Origin: Streptomyces celluloflavus
GTDB taxonomy: Bacteria > Actinomycetota > Actinomycetes > Streptomycetales > Streptomycetaceae
Direction: 5' to 3'
Length of the DNA: 64,000 nucleotides
NCBI GenBank assembly: GCA_000720995.1
Contig: JOEL01000017.1
Coordinates: forward strand, 1-64,000
Shown here: positions 33,765-42,926 of the stretch, in pieces
Layout of the letters: each line of letters starts with the position of its first letter
Position numbering within the stretch: the stretch's first letter is position 1
The notes under the pieces: generated by a model
What the model was told of the DNA's origin: nothing
The model's input: the letters and a program-made list of their open reading frames with translations, nothing else
Databases searched by the model: none
Made by a program: the position numbers and the translations under genes

Positions 33765-34862
33765 TCAGCCTTCGTCGTCGCCTTCCTGAGTCAGCGACTG
33801 CCCCAGCACGCGTCCTTCGCCGGGGGCGAGCGTGCCGAGGATGCGCTCCAGATCGTCTATCGACGCGAACTCAACGACGATCTTTCCCTTCTTCTGACCG
33901 AGGTCGACCTTTACCCGGGTCTCGAAACGGTCGGACAGCCGGGAGGCGAGACCGGTGAGGGCGGGAGACACCAGGGCACCCGCACGGGGCCTCTTGGCCT
34001 TGCCCCCACTCTTACGACTCGGCCCCATCACCTTCACGATCTCCTCGACCGTGCGCACGGAGAGTCCCTCCGCCACGATGCGGCCCGCGAGGTGTTCCTG
34101 CTCCTCGGAGTCGTCCACGGGGAGCAGCGCACGGGCGTGGCCGGCAGAGATTGTTCCTGCCGCGAGCCGCTTCTGTACGGACGGCGGGAGATTCAGCAGA
34201 CGCAGTGTGTTGGAAACCTGCGAACGCGAACGCCCGATCCGGTCGGCCAGTTCGTCATGCGTGCACGTGAAGTCCTTCAGCAACTGGTCGTAAGCAGCTG
34301 CTTCTTCTATGGGGTTGAGCTGTGCCCGGTGAAGGTTCTCCAGAAGCGCGTCGAGCAGCATCTTCTCGTCGCCCGTGGCCCGGACGATGGCCGGAATCCT
34401 CTCCAGCCCGGCCTCACGGCACGCCCGCCAGCGGCGCTCGCCCATGATGAGTTCGTACTTCTCCGGTGCCGTCTGACGGACCACCACCGGCTGTAGCAGA
34501 CCCACCTCCCGGATGGAGGCGACCAGCTCTGCGAGCGCGATCTCATCGAAGTACTCCCGCGGCTGCCGCAGGTTCGGCTTGATCGCGTCCAGAGGCACCT
34601 CGGCGAAGTGCGCGCCCGCGACCTCTGATACCGCCGCTGACTTCTCCGGCTCGGTCGTTGGTTCCGTTTCACGGGAAACATCGTTCGTCGGCAGAGATGC
34701 GACCTTGGCTGCCGCAATTCCGCGCTCCGGGGTCAATACCGGTACGGCCGTCGGTGACGTCGTTCCCCGGCCCACCGCAAGCCCGGCATGGTCCGTGCTC
34801 TGCGGTGCCGCGGGGATCAGCGCACCGAGCCCACGGCCCAGCCCTCTACGTCGTTCGCTCAC
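33765..34862 (-). CDS. parB: Chromosome partition protein ParB
   Basis: A 365-residue CTP-dependent clamp that loads at parS and spreads to build the segregation complex. N-terminal RGLGRGLGALI (ParA-stimulating), the ParB/Sulfiredoxin-like domain from about residue 90 with IMGERRWRACREAG (box II, GERRxR near 139-144), and the HTH (DELADRIGRSRSQVSNTLRLL) are present. The C-terminal dimer domain includes FETRVKVDLGQKKGKIVVEF. VSRET at 62-66 comes from an imperfect parS. It overlaps parA by four bases, and the pair is cotranscribed. Confidence 0.97.
   Translation of the reverse strand: MSERRRGLGRGLGALIPAAPQSTDHAGLAVGRGTTSPTAVPVLTPERGIAAAKVASLPTNDVSRETEPTTEPEKSAAVSEVAGAHFAEVPLDAIKPNLRQPREYFDEIALAELVASIREVGLLQPVVVRQTAPEKYELIMGERRWRACREAGLERIPAIVRATGDEKMLLDALLENLHRAQLNPIEEAAAYDQLLKDFTCTHDELADRIGRSRSQVSNTLRLLNLPPSVQKRLAAGTISAGHARALLPVDDSEEQEHLAGRIVAEGLSVRTVEEIVKVMGPSRKSGGKAKRPRAGALVSPALTGLASRLSDRFETRVKVDLGQKKGKIVVEFASIDDLERILGTLAPGEGRVLGQSLTQEGDDEG
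34666..34679. other. Imperfect parS inside parB
   Basis: GTTTCACGGGAAAC: one mismatch to the consensus. It encodes VSRET in ParB, as do the perfect sites in other genes. ParB binding here is expected to be weaker. Confidence 0.6.
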
Positions 34863-35929
34863 TGAGTCCCCTCCGACATGCTGTGCTGTGCTTCATAAGT
34901 GATGCTGAGTCCCCGGCTCTCGGCCCGGGGAGCTCCACGCAGCGCGATCTCTCTGGCCGCTTCGAGGTACGACAGCGCCCCACTGGATCCTGGGTCATAG
35001 GTGAGCACCGTCTGCCCATAGCTGGGTGCCTCGGAGATACGCACCGAGCGGGGGATGCTCGTACGGAGCACCTCGTTGCCGAAGTGGCTGCGCACCTCGT
35101 CAGCGACCTGAGAAGCCAGGCGGGTGCGTCCGTCGTACATGGTGAGAAGAATCGTCGAGACATGGAGCTTGGGGTTGAGATGCCCCCGCACCAGATCGAC
35201 GTTCCGCAGGAGCTGTCCCAGGCCCTCCAGCGCGTAGTACTCGCACTGGATCGGGATCAGCACCTCGGCGCCGGCGACCAGAGCATTCACGGTCAGCAGG
35301 CCGAGCGAGGGCGGGCAGTCGATGAGGATGTAGTCCAGCGGCTGTTCATACGCCTTGATGGCCCGGTCCAACCGGCTTTCGCGCGCTACCAGCGAGACCA
35401 GTTCGATCTCGGCGCCGGCCAGATCGATCGTGGCGGGCGCACAGAACAGGCCCTCCACTTCCACCACTGGCTGCACCACGTCGGAGAGCGGCTTGCTCTC
35501 CACCAGCACGTCATAGATGGACGGCACTTCGGCGTGGTGGTCGATGCCCAGAGCCGTAGAAGCATTTCCCTGCGGGTCGAGGTCGATCACCAGAACTCGA
35601 GCACCGTGCAGGGCCAGCGAGGCTGCCAGGTTCACCGTGGTCGTGGTCTTGCCGACCCCGCCCTTCTGGTTGGCAACCACCATGACCCGTGTCTGATCGG
35701 GCCGGGGCAGCCCCTCACCCGCGCGGCCAAGTGTCTCTACCGCCAGTTGAGCTGCACGACCGATCGGGGTGTCGTCCATCGGGGGCGGCGTTTCACGTGA
35801 AACGTCGTCCCCGAACGACTCGCTACGGGGACCGGGGACCGGATCGGTCATCGGGCCCGCGATGTTGGCGTCGGACCGCAAGGATTCACTCTCCTCGACA
35901 TCAGGCTCGGAATGTTCAGAGCCTGCCAT
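34859..35929 (-). CDS. parA: Chromosome partition ATPase ParA
   Basis: A 356-residue MinD/ParA ATPase which works with ParB on chromosome segregation and is recruited to hyphal tips in Streptomyces. The N-terminal 80 residues are disordered and contain VSRET (43-47), from a parS. Walker A KGGVGKTT (89-96) is the deviant type. Switch II LVIDLDPQGNAST and IDCPPSLGLLTVNAL follow. The start is uncertain: the frame is open to 36190 on the minus strand; ATG 35929 gives the length I expect for Streptomyces ParA, but its ribosome binding site is weak. Confidence 0.94.
   Translation of the reverse strand: MAGSEHSEPDVEESESLRSDANIAGPMTDPVPGPRSESFGDDVSRETPPPMDDTPIGRAAQLAVETLGRAGEGLPRPDQTRVMVVANQKGGVGKTTTTVNLAASLALHGARVLVIDLDPQGNASTALGIDHHAEVPSIYDVLVESKPLSDVVQPVVEVEGLFCAPATIDLAGAEIELVSLVARESRLDRAIKAYEQPLDYILIDCPPSLGLLTVNALVAGAEVLIPIQCEYYALEGLGQLLRNVDLVRGHLNPKLHVSTILLTMYDGRTRLASQVADEVRSHFGNEVLRTSIPRSVRISEAPSYGQTVLTYDPGSSGALSYLEAAREIALRGAPRAESRGLSITYEAQHSMSEGTQ
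35790..35803. other. parS site inside parA
   Basis: Perfect GTTTCACGTGAAAC; read VSRET at residues 43-47 of ParA. Confidence 0.92.
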
Positions 35930-36075
35930 GCTTTCGGCGTCGTGAACCAGCGAGGTCCGCTCTCCTGTGGAGGAATCCACTTCTGTGGATACTTTCCTCA
36001 CCCTGGTGGGCTTGTGGCCACGCGGCACAGCAGCCGCCCGACCACGGCCGATGATCCCTTGCAGCAGAGAACGAC

Positions 36076-36089
36076 GTTTCACGTGAAAC
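36076..36089. other. parS site upstream of parA
   Basis: Perfect GTTTCACGTGAAAC about 150 bases before the chosen parA start, inside the open leader frame. ParB bound here could repress the par operon. Confidence 0.92.
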
Positions 36090-36235
36090 ACGATGCCAGC
36101 GTCGCGTCCGAATAGGCCGCGACACTCCGTCTTATATCGTTTTGATGGCGCCTGCGGAATTCGCCCCTTCAGTGATGCGGCGGACGACACGCCCGCCGCA
36201 CCGGCGCCGACCTGCGCACCTCCGGCATCAGGGCG

Positions 36236-36961
36236 TCAGCGCCGACGGCCCCGGGACACACGGCTGACGCGCGCCGCCTTGGCCCGCTTGGCCGCAAAAC
36301 GCACACCGCCGGGGCTCTCGCCCACCTCGACCCGCACCACGGTCGACAGCGGATCCACGATGCCCTCACCTACGTGGACCACCGAGGTTTCCACCACACC
36401 CAGCTTGCTGAGCGCCGCCCGAGCCCCCTTGAGCTCTTCCTCTGCGGCATCGCCCTTGAGCGCCAGCATCTCGCCGTAGGGACGCAGCAGAGGGACTCCC
36501 CAGCCGGCCAGCCGGTCGAGCGGAGCGACGGCCCGTGCCGTGACCACATGCACCTGAGGAAGCTTGCCCATGACCTCTTCGGCGCGTCCCCGCACCACCG
36601 TCACATGGTCGAGCCCGAGCAGCTCGACGACCTCCTGGAGGAAATTCGTCCGCCGCAGCAGCGGCTCCAGGAGCGTGATCTTCAGGTCCGGACGTACCAG
36701 GGCCAACGGAATGCCCGGCAGCCCCGCCCCCGAGCCCACATCGCAGACCGAGACACCCTTGGGAACCACTTCGGAGAGCACCGCGCAGTTCAGCAGATGC
36801 CGCTCCCACAGCCGGGGCACCTCGCGCGGGCCGATGAGCCCCCGCTTCACCCCCGCGTCAGCGAGCAATTCGCCGTACCGCACGGCCTCCGGAAAGCGCT
36901 CACCGAATACCTCCTGCGCCGCTTTCGGCGCGGGAGGAAGTTCCGCCGCTGGCTCCGTCAC
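36236..36961 (-). CDS. rsmG: 16S rRNA (guanine-N7)-methyltransferase RsmG
   Basis: A 241-residue SAM-dependent enzyme that methylates G527 of 16S rRNA; its loss gives low-level streptomycin resistance and raised antibiotic production in Streptomyces. The SAM loop CDVGSGAGLPGIPLALVRPDLKITLLEP lies around residues 70-97 and RTNFLQEV follows. The C-terminus is basic (AAKRAKAARVSRVSRGRRR). The gene lies between jag and parA; a hairpin separates it from jag, so it may have its own promoter. Confidence 0.95.
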   Translation of the reverse strand: MTEPAAELPPAPKAAQEVFGERFPEAVRYGELLADAGVKRGLIGPREVPRLWERHLLNCAVLSEVVPKGVSVCDVGSGAGLPGIPLALVRPDLKITLLEPLLRRTNFLQEVVELLGLDHVTVVRGRAEEVMGKLPQVHVVTARAVAPLDRLAGWGVPLLRPYGEMLALKGDAAEEELKGARAALSKLGVVETSVVHVGEGIVDPLSTVVRVEVGESPGGVRFAAKRAKAARVSRVSRGRRR

Positions 36962-37054
36962 GGGAACCGCCCTTCCTCTGGGACTGCTTTTCCTGCCGGG
37001 AATCCGGGAGACGATCCAAGATCATCCCTGGAGTAACACAGAAGGCTGACAAGT

Positions 37055-37086
37055 TTTGGCCCCGCCTGCGAGCAGACGGGGCCAAA
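37055..37086 (-). terminator. Terminator between jag and rsmG
   Basis: A 10-bp perfect stem TTTGGCCCCG with a 12-base loop, about 20 bases past the jag stop codon. Confidence 0.82.
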
Positions 37087-37107
37087 GACATCTGAAGCGC
37101 TGAGGGG

Positions 37108-37614
37108 TCAGGCCGGGAGGACAACCACGCGACGCTGCGGTTCCTCGCCCTCGGACTCGCTCCGCAGGCCGGCCGCCGCCACCGCGTCGTGGACAACCTT
37201 GCGCTCGAACGGCGTCATCGGGTCGAGCTTCACCGGCAGGCCGGTGCTCTTGGCTTCTTCCGCCGCCTTCGCACCCAGCTCCGCGAGCTCCGTACGCTTG
37301 CGCGCCCGGAAGCCGGCGATGTCCAGCATGAGACGGCTGCGGTCACCGGTCTCGCGGTGCACCGCGAGGCGGGTCAGCTCCTGGAGCGCCTCCAGCACCT
37401 CACCGTCATGGCCCACCAGCTTCTGCAGATCACGGCTGGTCGAGTCGCTGATGATCGACACAGCGGCGCGGTCGGCCTCGACATCCATGTCGATGTCGCC
37501 GTCGAGGTCCGCGATATCCAGCAGACCCTCGAGGTAGTCGGCCGCGATCTCGCCCTCCTGCTCAAGGCGGGTCAGGGTGTCGGTGCCCTCGGTGGCAGGG
37601 GTCGTGTCCGTCAC
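37108..37614 (-). CDS. jag: Jag/KhpB family RNA-binding protein (KH-R3H)
   Basis: A 168-residue protein. A short acidic N-terminus, the KH-like region with ISDSTSRDLQKLVGHDGEVLEALQELTRLAV (around 53-85) and the R3H region (VKLDPMTPFERKVVHDAVAA, around 130-150) are visible. The family binds RNA, often with KhpA, and affects cell division and wall synthesis. Here it directly follows yidC with a 14-base gap, as in most actinobacteria. Confidence 0.92.
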   Translation of the reverse strand: MTDTTPATEGTDTLTRLEQEGEIAADYLEGLLDIADLDGDIDMDVEADRAAVSIISDSTSRDLQKLVGHDGEVLEALQELTRLAVHRETGDRSRLMLDIAGFRARKRTELAELGAKAAEEAKSTGLPVKLDPMTPFERKVVHDAVAAAGLRSESEGEEPQRRVVVLPA

Positions 37615-37628
37615 GAAAGGACTCCTTC

Positions 37629-38780
37629 TTACTTCTTGGTCGGGTGCTTGGGGCGCTGCTGACCCTTGCGCTGTCCGGACTTGGTGGTGCGGGTGCCCGA
37701 GGCGGAGCTGCCCTTCGCCTTGCTGTCCGGCTTCTCCGGGGACTGCTTCTCCAGCGACTGCTTCTTCGACGCATCGGCGCCGGAGGCGGCGCCACCGGAT
37801 CCGGCCCGCGTACGGCTCTGCGTACCGCCGCCCACAGCACCGGTGCCCGCCGTGGCCTGCCGCTTGGACTTCGGCTGACGCTTGGGCTGCTGGCGGTTCT
37901 GACGCGCCTCTTCGACGGCCTTCTTCGCCTCGACCACGGCCGGGTCCTCGACCAGCTTGCCCGCGGCGCGCAGCCGCTCCTGGCGCTCCGTGAACGCCTT
38001 GCTGCCGGGGGTGGGGTTACGGCGGATGACGAACATCTGCTGGCCCATGGTCCACACGTTGGTGGTCAGCCAGTAGACGAGAACACCGACGGGGAAGTTG
38101 ATGCCGAAGACGGCGAACATGATGGGGAAGACGTACATCAGCATCTTCTGCTGCTGCATGAACGGCGTCTTCACCGTCAGGTCGACGTTCTTGGTCATCA
38201 GCTGGCGCTGCGTGTAGAACTGCGACGCCGACATCAGGATGATCATGATGATCGTGACGACGCGGACGTCGACCAGCGAAGCGCCCAGGCTCTCGATCTT
38301 CTCCGCGCTGTCCATGAACTTCGCCGCCAGCGGCGCACCGAAGATGTGCGCCTTCTGCGCGCTCTCCAGCAGCGGCAGGTCAATGACGCCGACCGTCTTG
38401 TTCTGCGCGATGTGGCTGAGGACCTGGTACAGCGAGATGAAGAACGGCGACTGGGCCAGAATCGGGAGACAGCTCGAGAGCGGGTTGGTGCCCGTCTCCT
38501 TGTAGAGCTTCATCATCTCTTCGGACTGGCGCTGCTTGTCGCTCTTGTAGCGCTCCTGGATCGCCTTCATCTTCGGCTGAAGCGCCTGCATGTTCCGCGT
38601 CGACTTGATCTGCTTCACGAAGAGCGGGATCAGGCAGATACGGATCAGCACCACCAGCGAGACGATGGACAGACCCCACGCCGCGCCACTGTCCTTGCCA
38701 AAGATGAGGCTGTAGAACGAGTGGAACTGGACGATGATCCAGGAAACGGCGTAATAGAGAGGTTTGAGGATCGTGTCCAC
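37629..38780 (-). CDS. yidC: Membrane protein insertase YidC
   Basis: A 383-residue Oxa1/YidC insertase that places proteins into the membrane, alone or with SecYEG. The core has about five transmembrane helices; the hydrophilic groove arginine is in [13 protein letters not shown] (Arg47). Conserved loop [26 protein letters not shown] and [16 protein letters not shown] follow. The last 110 residues are basic, Gln/Arg/Ser-rich and probably bind ribosomes. Gram-positive type, without the large periplasmic domain. It overlaps nothing but sits 3 bases from yidD. Confidence 0.96.
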   Translation of the reverse strand: MDTILKPLYYAVSWIIVQFHSFYSLIFGKDSGAAWGLSIVSLVVLIRICLIPLFVKQIKSTRNMQALQPKMKAIQERYKSDKQRQSEEMMKLYKETGTNPLSSCLPILAQSPFFISLYQVLSHIAQNKTVGVIDLPLLESAQKAHIFGAPLAAKFMDSAEKIESLGASLVDVRVVTIIMIILMSASQFYTQRQLMTKNVDLTVKTPFMQQQKMLMYVFPIMFAVFGINFPVGVLVYWLTTNVWTMGQQMFVIRRNPTPGSKAFTERQERLRAAGKLVEDPAVVEAKKAVEEARQNRQQPKRQPKSKRQATAGTGAVGGGTQSRTRAGSGGAASGADASKKQSLEKQSPEKPDSKAKGSSASGTRTTKSGQRKGQQRPKHPTKK

Positions 38781-38783
38781 GAA

Positions 38784-39101
38784 TCAGGCTCCTTGGACGT
38801 TGGGCTGAGTCTCGGGCTGGGCGACAGGCTCAGGGACGGTGGGCCCGCCCAGGCGGCTCCTCAGCCGCTGATGCCAAACCGGACGCTTCCGGGGAGGGAC
38901 GTGGTCGACGCCACCGAGCGACCACGGATTGCACCGCAGGATGCGCCAGGCGGTCAGCGCAGTCCCTTTCACCGCGCCGTGCCGGTCGATGGCGGTGTAG
39001 CCATAGTGCGAACACGACGGGTAGTACTTGCAGACCGGGCCCAGCAAGGGGCTGATGGTCCACTGGTAGATCTTGATCAAAAGCAGCAGCGGGTACTTCA
39101 C
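38784..39101 (-). CDS. yidD: YidD membrane protein insertion efficiency factor
   Basis: A 105-residue protein of the YidD (DUF37) family. It begins [14 protein letters not shown] and contains the invariant [18 protein letters not shown] and [12 protein letters not shown], including the cysteines of the family. It assists YidC. Its GTG start overlaps the rnpA stop as GTGA, showing coupling, and yidC follows three bases after. Confidence 0.95.
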   Translation of the reverse strand: MKYPLLLLIKIYQWTISPLLGPVCKYYPSCSHYGYTAIDRHGAVKGTALTAWRILRCNPWSLGGVDHVPPRKRPVWHQRLRSRLGGPTVPEPVAQPETQPNVQGA

Positions 39102-39532
39102 CGTGCACTCCCTCCCGGGTCCAGGCCGGGGGTCCGGGGATCGTTCCCCGGGGGATTGCAGCCTCGTGGCACCCCTCCCAGCAGCCGCTGCAGCGCGGCG
39201 TCCAGGTCGCGGGCCAGCTGATCGTTATCCGCCGCACCCGCGCCGGGCAGGGCCCGTACGACAACCAGGCTACCGGCGGGCAGCCGGTCCAGCCGATCGC
39301 GCATGAGATGGCGGAGCCTGCGCTTGACCTTGTTGCGCACCACAGCGATGCCAACGGCCTTGCTCACGACGAAACCCGCACGCGTCGGGGGAACGCATTC
39401 CCCCGACGCGTGCGGGTCCGTTGCACCGCTACGAAAATGAACGACAAGGAGCGGGCGCCCGGCCCTGCGTCCCCGGCGTACCGCGGTCGCAAAGTCCTCG
39501 CGCCGCCTCAGCCGATGCTCGGTAGGCAGCAC
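39098..39532 (-). CDS. rnpA: Ribonuclease P protein component
   Basis: A 144-residue protein subunit of RNase P, needed with the M1 RNA for tRNA 5' maturation. It starts [33 protein letters not shown] and contains the RNR signature [15 protein letters not shown]. The stretch [15 protein letters not shown] is encoded by a perfect 17-bp hairpin (39375-39416), unusual inside a coding region. It ends in the yidD start by GTGA overlap. Confidence 0.95.
   Translation of the reverse strand: MLPTEHRLRRREDFATAVRRGRRAGRPLLVVHFRSGATDPHASGECVPPTRAGFVVSKAVGIAVVRNKVKRRLRHLMRDRLDRLPAGSLVVVRALPGAGAADNDQLARDLDAALQRLLGGVPRGCNPPGNDPRTPGLDPGGSAR
39375..39416. repeat. 17-bp perfect inverted repeat within rnpA
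   Basis: CCCGCACGCGTCGGGGG (39375-39391), an 8-base loop, then the exact complement (39400-39416). No T-run follows on either strand. It would form one of the strongest hairpins in the window, within coding sequence. Confidence 0.92.
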
Positions 39533-39556
39533 GTCATGGACCTAGGGTCTGGCTGC

Positions 39557-39694
39557 TCAGGCCGACAGGCGGGCGCGACCCTTGCCACGGCGGGACGCCA
39601 GGATCGCGCGGCCGGCACGCGTCCGCATGCGCAGACGGAAGCCGTGGGTCTTCGCGCGGCGGCGGTTGTTCGGCTGGAAGGTGCGCTTGCTCAC
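39557..39694 (-). CDS. rpmH: 50S ribosomal protein L34
   Basis: A 45-residue basic protein translated from GTG 39694. The sequence [18 protein letters not shown]... and [18 protein letters not shown] is the L34 signature, complete at both ends. It lies next to dnaA, divergent from it, and upstream of rnpA as in nearly all bacteria. It is too short for a usual length cut-off, hence often missed. Confidence 0.97.
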   Translation of the reverse strand: MSKRTFQPNNRRRAKTHGFRLRMRTRAGRAILASRRGKGRARLSA

Positions 39695-40072
39695 TCGGGG
39701 GCTCCAGGAATACTTGTTGTCTCAAGAGAGACAAATGTGGGGCGTCTACTGGCTGTCACCGTGCGCCCACGAGTAGCTCGCAACGCCTTAGTGCACCGCT
39801 ACACGATCACTGAGAGCGCGATCTTTGCCCATCGGAGGCAGGCGGCAGCAGCCATCGACAACTCGACCTGGTCACGGTACGCGCGGCTGCGCCATCCGGT
39901 CAAACCGGCCCTTGCCCGGTACGCACCGGCCCCTTGTCAGGACACACTATGCACAGCCTGTGGACAACAACTTGAATCCCCAGGCCCGCCCTGACTACCG
40001 TGGCAGAACTCCATTTACTTCCCGCCCGTCCTGAGAATCACACATTCGTGGGACTGTGAGAGAGCGTGCCCT
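39695..40072. promoter_or_regulatory. rpmH-dnaA divergent promoter region with DnaA box
   Basis: A 378-base spacer without any gene. One exact TTGTCCACA lies on the minus strand at 39959-39967, about 110 bases before dnaA, so DnaA can bind its own promoter region. AT-richer stretches in 39710-39800 and 39945-40040 fit promoters for the two divergent genes. Confidence 0.7.
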
Positions 40073-41905
40073 GTGGCTGACGTACCTGCCGATCTTGCCG
40101 CAGTGTGGCCGCGCGTCCTCGACCATCTCCTACGTGCCGACGGCGACAGCCTCAAGCCCAAGGACCAGGACTGGCTCAAGCGCACCCAGCCCCTGGCGCT
40201 GGTTGCCGACACCGCGCTGCTCGCCGTCCCCAACGAGTTCGCCAAGGGCGTGCTCGAAGGCCGGCTCGCCCCCCTGATCGGGGAGGCCCTCAGCCAGCAG
40301 TGCGGGCGGCCGATCCGGATCGCGATCACCGTCGACGACTCCGCCGAGGAGCCCCCGGCGCAGTCCGCGCCGCCCGTTCCTCCGCAGCAGGCTCAGCACC
40401 AGGCACCCCAGCAGCCGCACGATGCGTACGACGGCTACGACAACAGGCAGGGATACGGGCGCCAGGGCGACGACCTCCCCTCCGTACGTCCCGCCTACCC
40501 CGGCTACCAGCAGCCCCGGCACGAGCAGGGTTCCTGGCCGCAGCACTCCCCCGGTATGGGCGGCGGCCCGCGTGAGGACTACGGCTGGCAGCAGCAGCGC
40601 CTCGGCGGTTTCCCCGAGCGCGACCCGTACGCCTCCCCGCCCTCGCACGTACAGCAGCACCAGCAGAACGACTACCGTTCGCAGGTTCCCGAGCGACCCG
40701 GTCCGCCCCAGCGCTCGGACGGTCCGCACTCCCCTTATGACCAGCCGCCGCGCCGCGACCTCACCGAGCACCAGGCCCCCGGGCACAACGGCCGCTCCGG
40801 GCCGCCCGCGCCCAGCGGTGCGCCCGGTCCGCTCGCGGCGCAGCCCGCGCCCGCGGCCGGCCCCGGTGAGCCGACCGCGCGGCTGAATCCGAAGTACCTC
40901 TTCGACACCTTCGTCATCGGTGCCTCGAACCGCTTCGCGCACGCCGCCGCGGTCGCCGTCGCCGAGGCGCCGGCCAAGGCGTACAACCCGCTGTTCATCT
41001 ACGGCGAGTCGGGTCTCGGCAAGACCCATCTGCTGCACGCGATCGGGCACTACGCGCGCAGCCTCTATCCGGGCACCCGCGTGCGGTACGTGAGCTCGGA
41101 GGAGTTCACCAACGAGTTCATCAACTCCATCCGCGACGGCAAGGCGGACGCGTTCCGCAAGCGCTACCGCGATATGGACATCCTGCTCGTCGACGACATC
41201 CAGTTCCTGGCGAGCAAGGAGTCGACGCAGGAGGAGTTCTTCCACACCTTCAATACGCTGCACAACGCGAACAAGCAGATCGTGCTCTCCAGTGACCGGC
41301 CGCCCAAGCAGCTGGTCACCCTGGAGGACCGGCTGCGCAACCGCTTCGAATGGGGTCTGATCACGGACGTCCAGCCGCCCGAGCTGGAGACCCGGATCGC
41401 GATCCTCCGCAAGAAGGCGGTGCAGGAGCAGCTGAACGCGCCGCCCGAGGTGCTGGAGTTCATCGCGTCCCGGATCTCGCGGAACATCCGTGAGCTGGAG
41501 GGCGCGCTGATCCGGGTCACGGCGTTCGCCTCGCTCAACCGGCAGCCGGTGGACCTGGGGCTCACCGAGATCGTGCTGAAGGATCTGATCCCCGGTGGCG
41601 AGGACGCCGCGCCGGAGATCACCGCGACCGCGATCATGGCCGCGACCGCCGACTACTTCGGGCTGACCATCGACGACCTGTGCGGCTCCTCGCGCAGCCG
41701 GGTGCTGGTGACGGCCCGCCAGATCGCGATGTATCTGTGCCGTGAGCTGACCGACCTCTCGCTGCCGAAGATCGGTGCGCAGTTCGGCGGCCGCGACCAT
41801 ACGACGGTGATGCACGCCGACCGCAAGATCCGCGCGCTGATGGCCGAGCGGCGCTCCATCTACAACCAGGTCACCGAACTGACCAACCGCATCAAGAACG
41901 GCTGA
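40073..41905 (+). CDS. dnaA: Chromosomal replication initiator DnaA
   Basis: A 610-residue AAA+ initiator which binds DnaA boxes and opens oriC. Domain I covers about 1-85 ([19 protein letters not shown]). A long disordered Pro/Gln/Gly-rich domain II (about 95-275) is a Streptomyces trait. Domain III has Walker [10 protein letters not shown] (about 311-319) and Walker [13 protein letters not shown]; arginine-finger region is in [10 protein letters not shown]. Domain IV ends with the DNA-binding signature [15 protein letters not shown]. The GTG at 40073 is used. Confidence 0.98.
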   Translation: MADVPADLAAVWPRVLDHLLRADGDSLKPKDQDWLKRTQPLALVADTALLAVPNEFAKGVLEGRLAPLIGEALSQQCGRPIRIAITVDDSAEEPPAQSAPPVPPQQAQHQAPQQPHDAYDGYDNRQGYGRQGDDLPSVRPAYPGYQQPRHEQGSWPQHSPGMGGGPREDYGWQQQRLGGFPERDPYASPPSHVQQHQQNDYRSQVPERPGPPQRSDGPHSPYDQPPRRDLTEHQAPGHNGRSGPPAPSGAPGPLAAQPAPAAGPGEPTARLNPKYLFDTFVIGASNRFAHAAAVAVAEAPAKAYNPLFIYGESGLGKTHLLHAIGHYARSLYPGTRVRYVSSEEFTNEFINSIRDGKADAFRKRYRDMDILLVDDIQFLASKESTQEEFFHTFNTLHNANKQIVLSSDRPPKQLVTLEDRLRNRFEWGLITDVQPPELETRIAILRKKAVQEQLNAPPEVLEFIASRISRNIRELEGALIRVTAFASLNRQPVDLGLTEIVLKDLIPGGEDAAPEITATAIMAATADYFGLTIDDLCGSSRSRVLVTARQIAMYLCRELTDLSLPKIGAQFGGRDHTTVMHADRKIRALMAERRSIYNQVTELTNRIKNG

Positions 41906-42179
41906 CGCGGGCGCCCCGCGTCCGCCGGCCGCCGCAGGCGACCAGGGCGCTTCGGGACGCGCTCCCGGGGCGCCCTCCGTCGTACGGGGAGACCGGGGGA
42001 CGCGTTGGCGCGGAGGTGCGGCAGCGCGCCATGGGGGAGCTACGAGTGCCACAGGAGGCGTTCTGCGTCACGACCGGCCGCGACCGGAGAGGGCCCCGGA
42101 CCGCTCGACGACCCCGGTGAACCGCCTCCGGAGCGGGTTCCTGACCCGTTCCGGCGCGTCCCAAACCTGTGGAGCGCGC

Positions 42180-42790
42180 GGTCGCTGTTCGATTCCGGGC
42201 CGGGACACGGCCTCTCTCCACAGATTGGGCAAGAATCTTCCGTCCACACCCTGGGGACTGGAAAGTTATCCCTGTGGGATCCACAGGCCGGTGTTCCTAC
42301 GGGACATCGGACGAGGTCAGCCGGGTGTGGATTTGTGGCCAACCGTAATCCACAGGCTGTGGACGAAGATTTCGTCCACAGGGGGCGGGAGGGCTTGTCC
42401 ACCGGCTGCCCACAGGAGCGCCGACGTTGTCCCCAGCTTCTCCACATCCCTGTCCACTGTTCGGCAACGCAACACCCGCTCTCACCGGGCCGAGTGAAAG
42501 CGGTCACACCGAGGCGGTGGGTTGGGCTGTGGGGAACGTGGGTAAGCCTGGGGACGGCACTGGGGAGAAGTACCCCTCGCCTGTGCATCGGGTGTGCAGA
42601 ACTTTCGGCAGTCCACAGAACCGCCGGCTTGTCCACTGCCTCCACCCACAGGGCCGGTGGACAAAAAATCCGTGTTGACCTGCGCAAAGGCAGTTGTCCA
42701 CGGTTTCCACAGGCCCTACTACTACGACCACGGATATCTACCGGGGAACTTGCTCGGAAACGGGGCCTGTGCACAACTCGGCCCGAGAGT
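42180..42790. other. Chromosomal origin oriC with DnaA-box array
   Basis: The dnaA-dnaN spacer (41906-42926) holds a dense array of 9-mers related to TTGTCCACA. With one mismatch I see 42346-42354 (TAATCCACA), 42358-42366 (minus), 42372-42380 (TCGTCCACA), 42395-42403, 42427-42435, 42438-42446 (TTCTCCACA), 42629-42637, 42656-42664 (minus), 42694-42702 and 42768-42776 (minus). About eight more have two mismatches (e.g. 42214, 42240, 42277, 42326, 42528, 42609, 42703). Three CTA repeats at 42716-42724 follow a box and resemble DnaA-trio elements. Flanks 41906-42179 are GC-rich and lack boxes. Confidence 0.93.
42716..42724. repeat. CTA triplet repeats, candidate DnaA-trio element
   Basis: CTACTACTA reads 3'-GAT-5' three times on the other strand, four bases past the box GTTTCCACA (42703-42711), with GGCC between. 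CGA and CCA continue the phase. The arrangement matches the DnaA-trio model (box, short GC spacer, trios). Confidence 0.55.
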
Positions 42791-42926
42791 GCCCCACGCC
42801 GATCGAGTCGACTTGACCCCGAGCCGCAACGACTGTCGGTGGCGTGCGTCAGACTGGTCTCCGGCAACTCAGCCGACGACGAAAGCCAGCAGGGCGAGAG
42901 CCAGCAACAGCAGGAGGCGGTTTCCG

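Noticed and set aside
8716-36089. Dispersed GTTTCACGTGAAAC copies as a CRISPR or mobile-element repeat
   Set aside because: The copies are far apart, palindromic, without regular spacers, and match the known Streptomyces parS sequence next to parAB.
42594-42926. Upstream extension of the dnaN frame through oriC
   Set aside because: The extension has many DnaA boxes and no coding character; GTG 42927 has GGAGG at the right distance and gives the family N-terminus.
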